A DNA stretch of 6,090 bases from Betaproteobacteria bacterium. GTDB lineage: Bacteria > Pseudomonadota > Gammaproteobacteria > Burkholderiales > Rhodocyclaceae. Position numbers and translations under genes: made by a program. The notes beneath the pieces are model-generated. The model did not search any database, was not told the DNA's origin, and saw only the letters and a list, made by a program, of their open reading frames with translations. The DNA is taken from contig JAGWUW010000172.1 of NCBI GenBank assembly GCA_028868235.1, forward strand, positions 1 through 6,090, read 5' to 3'. This document shows positions 1-5,277 of this stretch, piece by piece (within the stretch, counting starts at the first letter, position 1; the number at the start of each line of letters is the position of its first letter).

Positions 1-113
1 TGGCATTGGTCAAGCAACTGGTCGAACACATGCATGGTCGCATCGCCGTTGAATCCACCGTAGGCGTTGGCTCAACCTTTACCGTTTATCTGCCCTGTGG
101 AGAGCCACAATGA
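1..113 (+). CDS. Sensor histidine kinase, C-terminal end (partial)
   Basis: Only the last 36 codons are present. They read in frame from base 3 to a TGA at 111-113; the rest lies upstream of the window. The peptide contains [18 protein letters not shown] followed by [11 protein letters not shown]. This is the end of a HATPase_c ATP-binding domain: the G2-box glycine pattern (GxGSxF) and the closing beta strand found in bacterial histidine kinases and hybrid kinases. The protein would autophosphorylate a histidine using ATP and pass the phosphate to a receiver domain. The stop overlaps the next gene's start (ATGA), so the two are translationally coupled and the receiver is its likely partner. 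Sensor input and membrane topology cannot be seen. It could instead be the kinase core of a larger hybrid protein, but it ends directly after the ATPase domain with no attached receiver. Confidence 0.85.
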   Translation, partial: ALVKQLVEHMHGRIAVESTVGVGSTFTVYLPCGEPQ

Positions 114-475
114 GCGAGCAACGCCTTGCACTGGTTGTCGATGATCAACACACCAACCGGCTGCTTGCATCGGCACTCCTCAAGCGCCTCGGCTGGACCG
201 TCCTGGAAGCAACGGACGGTTTGTCTGCCCTGGCCTTGAGCAGGGAAAACAACTTCCGGCTCATCCTGCTCGACATCAGCATGCCAGGCCTGTCCGGCGA
301 GGAAACCTGCCACCACCTCAGAGCAAAACAAGGCAGCGCACCCATCAAAATCATTGCCTATACCGCACATGCCTTTTCCGAGGATCGAGAGCGCCTGCTG
401 GCCGGTGGATTCGACGAGGTTCTGGTAAAGCCGATCAATCGGCAACAACTGGAGACCATGGTTATCGGCCTGTGA
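110..475 (+). CDS. Single-domain response regulator (CheY-like receiver)
   Basis: This 121-residue protein consists of one receiver (REC) domain with no output domain. The phosphorylation machinery is complete: acidic pair D11-D12, phospho-acceptor D55 in [13 protein letters not shown], switch threonine T85 in IIAYTAHA, and K107 in the VLVKPI motif. The [14 protein letters not shown] start and the [26 protein letters not shown] end resemble receivers that partner or are fused to hybrid-type kinases. The ATG at 110 overlaps the kinase stop by four bases. A GGAG sequence at 99-102 lies 7 bases upstream, so this start is well supported. It probably takes phosphate from the upstream kinase and either acts by protein-protein contact or relays phosphate to an Hpt protein. 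With no DNA-binding or enzymatic domain, its target cannot be inferred. It might also be a receiver split off from a hybrid kinase. Confidence 0.92.
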   Translation: MSEQRLALVVDDQHTNRLLASALLKRLGWTVLEATDGLSALALSRENNFRLILLDISMPGLSGEETCHHLRAKQGSAPIKIIAYTAHAFSEDRERLLAGGFDEVLVKPINRQQLETMVIGL

Positions 476-502
476 GCCATCAAAGCAAAACCACACTCCC
501 CT

Positions 503-529
503 GATACCTGACCAGCATGCTTAGGTATT
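503..529. repeat. Inverted repeat just upstream of the rhlE promoter
   Basis: The arms are ATACCT (504-509) and AGGTAT (523-528). They extend to nine pairs if two G-T pairs (503/529 and 510/522) and A511/T521 are counted. The 9-base loop contains the palindrome GCATGC at 515-520. The right arm ends against the proposed -35 box at 530. No T-run follows, so it is a poor intrinsic terminator for the upstream response regulator gene. It could be an operator-type protein-binding site, a weak hairpin, or chance. Confidence 0.4.
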
Positions 530-559
530 CTGACCGACAGCTGGCGGTAGGCGTATAAT
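530..559 (+). promoter_or_regulatory. Probable sigma-70-type promoter for rhlE
   Basis: A perfect -10 hexamer TATAAT lies at 554-559. A candidate -35 box CTGACC (530-535, four of six matches to TTGACA) is 18 bases upstream. Transcription would be expected to start at about 566-568, at or within two bases of the ATG at 568, giving a leaderless or nearly leaderless transcript. The -10 match is strong, the -35 is moderate, and the start site is inferred from normal spacing. Confidence 0.65.
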
Positions 560-567
560 CCAGCCCT

Positions 568-2061
568 ATGTCTGAAATCAATACCTTAGCTGGTGATACT
601 GCCGGTGCCACAGCTGCCGACGCAGCCCCCCAAATCACCTTTGCCGACCTCGGCCTGGCGCCCGAACTGCTGCGCGCCGTCACTGACGAGGGCTACACCA
701 AGCCGACGCCAATCCAGGCCCAGGCCATTCCACTCGTTATCAGCGGCAAGGACATCATGGGCGGGGCGCAAACCGGTACCGGCAAGACGGCCGCCTTCAC
801 GCTACCCATCCTACAGCGCATCTTGCCCTTCGCGAGCAGCAGCCCGTCGCCGGCCAAGCACCCGGTACGAGCCCTGATTCTCGCCCCGACCCGCGAGCTG
901 GCACTGCAGGTCTTCGAATCGGTAAAGGCCTACAGCAAGCACACGCCGATCCGCGCCATGTGCGCCTTCGGCGGCGTCGACATCAAGCCGCAGATTGCCG
1001 AACTAAAGAAGGGCGTCGAAATCCTCGTCGCCACGCCGGGCCGGCTGCTCGACCACGTCGAGAACAAGAGCGTCAGCTTCAATTCTGTTCAGGCACTAGT
1101 CCTTGACGAAGCCGACCGCATGCTCGACATGGGCTTCATCCCCGACGTCACGCGCATCCTGAAGATGCTGCCGGCGCAGCGCCAGAGCCTGCTCTTCTCG
1201 GCCACCTTCTCGGAGGAGATCAAGAAGCTGGCAGACACCATGCTGCAGGCTCCGGTGCTTGTCGAAGTTGCCCGCCGCAATCAGGTCTCCGACACCATCA
1301 CCCACCGCGTGCATCCGGTTTCCGAATACGGCAAGCGCGGCCTGCTGACCAGGCTGCTGAAATCGGGTGAAATCCGCCAGTGCATCGTCTTCATGCGCAC
1401 CAAGCAGGGCTGCTCACGGCTGACTCGCGAGTTGCAACGTGCCGGCATCCAGGCCGATGCCATTCACGGCGACAAGAGCCAGGTCGACCGCATCAAGGCG
1501 CTCGACGCCTTCAAGGCCGGAGAAACGCACGCGCTGATCGCCACCGACGTTGCCGCGCGTGGTCTCGACGTCGACGATCTCCCCTACGTCATCAACTATG
1601 AACTGCCGCACACGCCGGAAGATTACGTACACCGCATCGGCCGTACCGGTCGCGCCGGCAAGATGGGCAACGCCATTTCGCTGGTCAGTGCCCACGAAGT
1701 CGGTTATTTGGTCGATATTGAAAAGCTGATCAAGCGACCGATCGAGCAGATCGAAGTGGCTGGCTTCGAACCGGAGCCGGAATATGAATATCCTCCGGGC
1801 AACAAGCGGAAACGCCATACTCCAGAGATCGTTGCACCGGTCGTCCAGCGGCCCGAGCGTGGCGAACGCCCTGGCCGCCAGGATCGCCGCCCACGCCGCA
1901 ATCCGATGATTGCCGCCGATGGCTTCGATTTCAGCAAGCCTTACGAGGAAACCACCCCGCGTGGTGAGATCCCGGACTCACCCCAAGCCCCTCCCAAAGC
2001 CGACCCGCATAAACCCAAGCGGGTAGTTGCAGCCCTGCTCGGCGGACTAGGCCGCAAATAA
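568..2061 (+). CDS. rhlE: DEAD-box ATP-dependent RNA helicase, RhlE subfamily
   Basis: This 497-residue cytoplasmic protein unwinds short RNA duplexes and remodels RNA-protein complexes using ATP; the family acts in ribosome assembly and RNA turnover. All core motifs are seen: Q motif (about 25-50, ending PTPIQ), Walker A AQTGTGKT (67-74), PTRELA (107-112), TPGR (156-159), DEAD (180-183), SAT (211-213), IVFMRTK (273-279), ATDVAARGLD (325-334) and HRIGRTGR (355-362). Phrases such as DRMLDMGFIPDV, VEVARRNQVSDTITHRVH and IEVAGFEPEPEYE are typical of RhlE. The tail after about residue 400 is low-complexity: an acidic EPEPEYEYPP segment, an Arg/Pro/Gly-rich basic stretch (about 428-446) that probably binds RNA, and a basic end KPKRVVAALLGGLGRK. 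The ATG at 568 is effectively forced: an in-frame TAA lies at 556-558, and no ATG, GTG or TTG occurs downstream before the Q motif. No Shine-Dalgarno sequence precedes it. Confidence 0.96.
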   Translation: MSEINTLAGDTAGATAADAAPQITFADLGLAPELLRAVTDEGYTKPTPIQAQAIPLVISGKDIMGGAQTGTGKTAAFTLPILQRILPFASSSPSPAKHPVRALILAPTRELALQVFESVKAYSKHTPIRAMCAFGGVDIKPQIAELKKGVEILVATPGRLLDHVENKSVSFNSVQALVLDEADRMLDMGFIPDVTRILKMLPAQRQSLLFSATFSEEIKKLADTMLQAPVLVEVARRNQVSDTITHRVHPVSEYGKRGLLTRLLKSGEIRQCIVFMRTKQGCSRLTRELQRAGIQADAIHGDKSQVDRIKALDAFKAGETHALIATDVAARGLDVDDLPYVINYELPHTPEDYVHRIGRTGRAGKMGNAISLVSAHEVGYLVDIEKLIKRPIEQIEVAGFEPEPEYEYPPGNKRKRHTPEIVAPVVQRPERGERPGRQDRRPRRNPMIAADGFDFSKPYEETTPRGEIPDSPQAPPKADPHKPKRVVAALLGGLGRK

Positions 2062-2065
2062 GATG

Positions 2066-2094
2066 AAAAATGGCGCCTTGCTGGCGCCATTTTT
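2066..2094. terminator. Bidirectional intrinsic terminator between rhlE and the phosphatase gene
   Basis: The perfect inverted repeat AAAAATGGCGCC (2066-2077) and GGCGCCATTTTT (2083-2094) encloses a 5-base loop TTGCT. The core is seven pairs of TGGCGCC/GGCGCCA. A five-base T-run ends the hairpin when read on either strand. It begins 4 bases after the rhlE stop and lies 22 bases past the stop of the convergent phosphatase gene, so one hairpin can serve both genes. Confidence 0.93.
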
Positions 2095-2116
2095 GCGTCT
2101 AACGGCCCTCCCCCTC

Positions 2117-2914
2117 TCAGATCCGAGGGCGTGGCACAAAGCCCGGCGGCGGAGCCGGCTTGAGGGGCAACGCCTCGATCAACTTGATAATCGCCAACGA
2201 CAGATTATCGCCAGCGCCCTTGGCTCTTTGCCTGGCCTTGTCGATCAAGATTTCACATGCTTGGCGGGCCGTATTGTCAGCGACCAGCGTACCCAGTTCG
2301 AGATCATCAAAATAGGCCCACAAGCCGTCGGAGCAGAGAACGAAGGCATCGCCCGCCACCATTTCAGTCACCTCGTCGAGCGTGATCTTCGGATCTTCTT
2401 GGCCACCTAGCGAAGCTAGCAGCACGTTGCGGTTGGGGTGGTTCAGTGCCTCAGCGGGGGTGATCTTCCCCAAAGCAACCAGATGTTCGACGTAGGAGTG
2501 ATCGACCGTCCGGCGCACCAGTTGCTTGCCCCGGAAGTGGTACAGACGGCTGTCACCGCAGTGCCCCCAAGTTACATGCCCTGGCTGCAGCAACAGCATC
2601 ACGGCAGTGCTATGCGGATCCATTTCGTTCATGAACCGCGACGCCTTGATCATGGTGTGCGCCTCCTGCATGCTGTTCTCGAGCATGCGCTGCGGAGACT
2701 CGTCAGCGCCAAGAAAATGGTCGAGATTGGTTTTGGCGGTATGCACAACCTGCTCGGCCGCCAGTGCACCACCGGTATGACCGCCCATGCCATCGGCGAC
2801 TACGGCCAGCGCCACCCCCTTGCGACGAGCATGCGGCAAGATCGCCACACGATCCTGCTGTTCCTTCCGATCCCCCTGATGCTGTGCTGCACAGGCATCG
2901 ATTGCTATCGACAT
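2117..2914 (-). CDS. PP2C-family serine/threonine protein phosphatase
   Basis: This 265-residue protein is predicted to be a metal-dependent (Mn/Mg) PPM/PP2C phosphatase that removes phosphate from serine and threonine in cytoplasmic proteins, like bacterial Stp, PrpC and PppA. The family motifs appear in order: GDRKEQQDR (14-22, the usual RxxNQD site with D21), VVADGMGGH (38-46, metal ligand D41), HSTAV (101-105), WGHCGDSRLY (116-125), LCSDGLW (193-199, metal ligand D196) and GAGDNLSL (233-240, metal ligand D236). There is no signal peptide or membrane segment. The catalytic domain ends near residue 245, and a short proline-rich tail (PLKPAPPPGFVPRPRI) follows. Its length is normal for a stand-alone bacterial PP2C. 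The ATG at 2914 is supported by a strong ribosome binding site. No Ser/Thr kinase or FHA protein is in the window, so the substrate is unknown. It lies 77 bases downstream of glcF on the same strand. Confidence 0.95.
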   Translation of the reverse strand: MSIAIDACAAQHQGDRKEQQDRVAILPHARRKGVALAVVADGMGGHTGGALAAEQVVHTAKTNLDHFLGADESPQRMLENSMQEAHTMIKASRFMNEMDPHSTAVMLLLQPGHVTWGHCGDSRLYHFRGKQLVRRTVDHSYVEHLVALGKITPAEALNHPNRNVLLASLGGQEDPKITLDEVTEMVAGDAFVLCSDGLWAYFDDLELGTLVADNTARQACEILIDKARQRAKGAGDNLSLAIIKLIEALPLKPAPPPGFVPRPRI

Positions 2915-2917
2915 CCG

Positions 2918-2926
2918 TCCTCCTTT
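2918..2926 (-). promoter_or_regulatory. Strong Shine-Dalgarno site for the PP2C gene
   Basis: On the minus strand the sequence AAAGGAGGA lies just before ACGG or CGG and the ATG at 2914, leaving 4 bases between AGGAGG and the start. It is nearly a full match to the anti-Shine-Dalgarno sequence, the best in the window, and it fixes the start codon of the phosphatase. Confidence 0.85.
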
Positions 2927-2937
2927 AGGGCGGAAAG

Positions 2938-2967
2938 ATTATCACGAAACAGAAACAGGCCGGTTAA
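2938..2967 (-). promoter_or_regulatory. Possible promoter for the PP2C gene
   Basis: On the minus strand a GATAAT hexamer (2938-2943, five of six matches to TATAAT) lies 18 bases downstream of TTAACC (2962-2967, four of six to TTGACA). Transcription would begin near 2931, a few bases before the Shine-Dalgarno site. The -35 box is weak and overlaps a palindrome, so this is a tentative call. Confidence 0.35.
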
Positions 2968-2977
2968 CCGTGTTACC
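2961..2977. repeat. Palindrome and small stem-loop between glcF and the PP2C gene
   Basis: CGGTTAACCG at 2961-2970 is a perfect 10-base palindrome. Read on the minus strand, GGTAAC (2972-2977) can also pair with GTTAACC (2962-2968) with one bulged A and a 3-base loop. A T-rich but interrupted stretch (TGTTTCTGTTTC) follows. This could be a weak, leaky terminator after glcF or a protein-binding palindrome. It is not a clean intrinsic terminator. Confidence 0.25.
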
Positions 2978-2992
2978 CCCGCTAAGCCGCAC

Positions 2993-4228
2993 TCAGGATA
3001 AGGCCTCGTCGATCAACTCGACCCAGTGTCGAACCGGCAGATCGCCGCCTGCCTGCAAATGAGTCAGGCAGCCAATATTAGCCGTCGCCACCAAGGTCGG
3101 CCCACCGGCATTCAGCGCCGCCAGCTTGTTGGTGCGCAAGCGATCAGCCAATTCTGGCTGAAATACCGAATAGGTGCCGGCCGAACCACAGCACAAATGA
3201 CTGTCGACAACGGGCGTCAGCTCATACCCGGCAGTTTGGAGCATCTCCTCGACCACGCCACGTATCTTCAAACCATGCTGCAGCGTGCACGGTGAATGAA
3301 AGGCCAGCTTGCCCAGTTTTCCGGGGAGGCCGTGCAATAAAGGCAGAAGACGATCCTTCTCGGCCGCCAGAACCTCTGAGGGATCACGACATAATTCGCT
3401 TACCCGCGCAGCCTTCTGAGCATATGCGGTATCGTCGGAAAGCAGGTGGCCGTAGTCCTTGACCTGGACTCCGCACCCTGAAGCCGTCACGACAATTGCC
3501 TCAATGCCGGCTTCGACATGCGGCCACCAAGCATCGATATTGCGACGCATATCATCCTTGCCAGCCCCTTGGTCGTTCAGGTGAAAGCGCACGGCACCGC
3601 AACAGCCCGCCTTGGTTTCCTCGAACAGTGAGATGCCCAAGCGGTCGAGAACGCGCGCCGTAGCGGCATTGATGTTGGGAGCCAGCGAGGGCTGGACGCA
3701 GCCAGCTAAGGCCAGCATGCGCCGATCATGCGCCATAGCCTGCGGCCAAGGCTTGCCGACAATCTGGGCCGGCAGCAGCTTGTCGGCAAACGATGAAGGC
3801 AGCAAGGGTTTGGCCATCCGCCCCAAGGCCACCATAGGCGCAAACAGTGCCGGATTGGGCAGCACAGTTCGGAGCAAGGCACGCGTCACCGCATCGCCCA
3901 GACGGCGGGGTAACTTCTCTTCGACGACAGCCCGTCCGACATCGAGCAAATGGCTGTATTTAACACCTGACGGGCAGGTCGTTTCGCAGGAACGGCAGGT
4001 TAGACACCGGTCCAGGTGGCTGCGCGTTTTTTCCGTCACCGGCTTGCCTTCAAGTACCTGCTTGATCAGGTAGATACGACCACGTGGGCCATCGAGCTCG
4101 TCGCCCAGCAACTGGTAAGTCGGACAGGTTGCCGTGCAGAAGCCACAATGCACACATTTGCGGAGGATTTCCTCGGCCACCTGGCCAGCGTGCGTAGCAC
4201 GCAGTTCGTCAGTGATTTTAGTCTCCAT
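2993..4228 (-). CDS. glcF: Glycolate oxidase (dehydrogenase) iron-sulfur subunit GlcF
   Basis: This 411-residue protein is the electron-transfer subunit of the GlcDEF complex, which oxidises glycolate to glyoxylate and passes electrons to the membrane quinone pool. Two 4Fe-4S motifs are near the N-terminus: CVHCGFCTATCP (C25, C28, C31, C35) and CLTCRSCETTCP (C75, C78, C81, C85). Two cysteine-rich CCG-type domains follow, with AGCCGAVRFH (C209-C210) and HLCCGSAGTY (C346-C347), plus the accessory cysteines C177 (AGCVQPSLAPN), C252 (SGCGVQVKDYG) and C314 (HSPCTLQHG). No cluster cysteine is missing, and the length matches the family. The start ATG shares one base with the glcE stop (TGATG). A GGAG (4234-4237) lies inside the end of glcE, 5 bases before the start, which indicates translational coupling. 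LutA/LldE-type proteins share the CCG domains, but the adjacent glcE and glcD make GlcF secure. Confidence 0.96.
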   Translation of the reverse strand: METKITDELRATHAGQVAEEILRKCVHCGFCTATCPTYQLLGDELDGPRGRIYLIKQVLEGKPVTEKTRSHLDRCLTCRSCETTCPSGVKYSHLLDVGRAVVEEKLPRRLGDAVTRALLRTVLPNPALFAPMVALGRMAKPLLPSSFADKLLPAQIVGKPWPQAMAHDRRMLALAGCVQPSLAPNINAATARVLDRLGISLFEETKAGCCGAVRFHLNDQGAGKDDMRRNIDAWWPHVEAGIEAIVVTASGCGVQVKDYGHLLSDDTAYAQKAARVSELCRDPSEVLAAEKDRLLPLLHGLPGKLGKLAFHSPCTLQHGLKIRGVVEEMLQTAGYELTPVVDSHLCCGSAGTYSVFQPELADRLRTNKLAALNAGGPTLVATANIGCLTHLQAGGDLPVRHWVELIDEALS

Positions 4229-5277
4229 CAGAACTCCGCATACAAACGGCCAGGATTTAGAATGCCCTTCGGATCGAAGGATTTTTTCAGGCGGCGATGC
4301 AAGGCCAGCAGGGCCGGAGACAACGGGGCAAAAGCCCCCTCCCGACAGCGCAAGGATTCCGGTGCCCGGTAGAGCACGGCGTGTCCGCCAAGTCGGCCAG
4401 CGGCACCACGCACTGCCTCTTGCTCACCAGCATACCAGCGCAGCGCCCCTCCCCATTCGATAGCCCGCAGACCGGCCAACCCAGGTTCGCCGGCCGTCGA
4501 CGGCAAGGCCAGACGCCATAGGATGTCACCAGCAAAAGCGGTATGCGTCTGCTCACGAATCGACTCCCAGTGTTGCGCCATGTCACCAGCCAACTCGCCA
4601 CCCAGCTTGTGTGCTGCAGCATCGACCGCGGCCTGTGCCCCGGACAGACGCAACCACAAGCATTCGTCATACCAAAACGACGACGAAATGGGCAGCGGCT
4701 GCCCCGCCCACTGGTTCAGACGTGAAACAGCATCCCGCTCACTCATTGAAAAAACAAGCGTCTGCTCGGCCACCGGCCGAGGCAAAACCTTCAAAGTCAC
4801 TTCAGCCAGCACACCGAGCGTGCCCATGCTGCCGGCGAGCAGACGCGATACATCATACCCGGCGACGTTCTTCATGACTTGGCCACCGAAATTGAGCACT
4901 TGCCCGGTACCATCGATCAGTTTGACTCCCAGGACAAAATCACGCACTGCCCCGGCCTGCTGCCGACGCGGGCCTGACAATCCGGCCGCGACGCAACCGC
5001 CAACCGTCGCCCCGGAAAAACGGGGTGGCTCGAAAGCCAGCATCTGGCCTTTCGCGGCCAGTTCTGCCTCCACTTCAGTCAGCAGTGTGCCGCATTTGGC
5101 TGTGATATAGAGCTCGGTCGGCTCATAGGCAACGATACCGCGATAGGTCGCGACATCAAGCATCTCGCCCGACAGCAGGCCGCCGTAGAAATCCTTGCTG
5201 CCGATACCGCGGATGCGTAGCGCGGTATTGCCGTCATGCGCCGCCTTGACGGCCTGGACAATATCTTCAAGCGTCAT
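4228..5277 (-). CDS. glcE: Glycolate oxidase FAD-binding subunit GlcE
   Basis: This 349-residue protein is the second flavin-type subunit of the glycolate oxidase complex and is predicted to work with GlcD in the cytoplasm at the membrane face. An FAD_binding_4 (PCMH-type) fold covers about residues 1-165. It has RIRGIGSKDFYGG (21-33), the glycine-rich GATVGGCVAAGLSGP (89-103), and VMKNVAGYDVSRLLAGSMGTLG (134-155), a GlcE hallmark. The C-terminal half is less conserved, as usual for GlcE, and closes with FDPKGILNPGRLY (334-346). The protein is shorter than GlcD and lacks its HAGDGNLHP segment, which separates the two. The ATG at 5277 shares one base with the glcD stop (TGATG), and a GGAG at 5286-5289 lies 8 bases upstream within glcD. 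It is clearly in one operon with glcD and glcF. Confidence 0.96.
   Translation of the reverse strand: MTLEDIVQAVKAAHDGNTALRIRGIGSKDFYGGLLSGEMLDVATYRGIVAYEPTELYITAKCGTLLTEVEAELAAKGQMLAFEPPRFSGATVGGCVAAGLSGPRRQQAGAVRDFVLGVKLIDGTGQVLNFGGQVMKNVAGYDVSRLLAGSMGTLGVLAEVTLKVLPRPVAEQTLVFSMSERDAVSRLNQWAGQPLPISSSFWYDECLWLRLSGAQAAVDAAAHKLGGELAGDMAQHWESIREQTHTAFAGDILWRLALPSTAGEPGLAGLRAIEWGGALRWYAGEQEAVRGAAGRLGGHAVLYRAPESLRCREGAFAPLSPALLALHRRLKKSFDPKGILNPGRLYAEF

Noticed and set aside
86..496. A 136-residue open frame on the minus strand opposite the response regulator
   Set aside because: The plus-strand receiver has every signature residue. The minus frame shows no motif and is best explained as a shadow.
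503..529. The inverted repeat as an intrinsic terminator for the response regulator gene
   Set aside because: The stem is AT-rich with two G-T pairs and no T-run follows, so a terminator role is weak. I kept it only as a repeat and possible operator.
1414..1818. A 134-residue minus-strand frame inside rhlE
   Set aside because: It overlaps helicase motifs V and VI on the coding strand and has no independent coding evidence.
2438..3001. A 187-residue open frame on the plus strand opposite the phosphatase
   Set aside because: It is antisense to the intact PP2C gene with all catalytic motifs, shows no domain signature, and starts within coding sequence without a ribosome binding site.
3612..4073. 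A 153-residue plus-strand frame opposite glcF
   Set aside because: It is antisense to the conserved iron-sulfur subunit, and its Ser/Arg-rich composition is typical of a reverse frame.
4523..5110. A 195-residue open frame on the plus strand opposite glcE
   Set aside because: It lies wholly antisense to a confidently identified gene, has no recognisable domain or ribosome binding site, and its composition is what reverse-frame reading of GC-rich codons gives.
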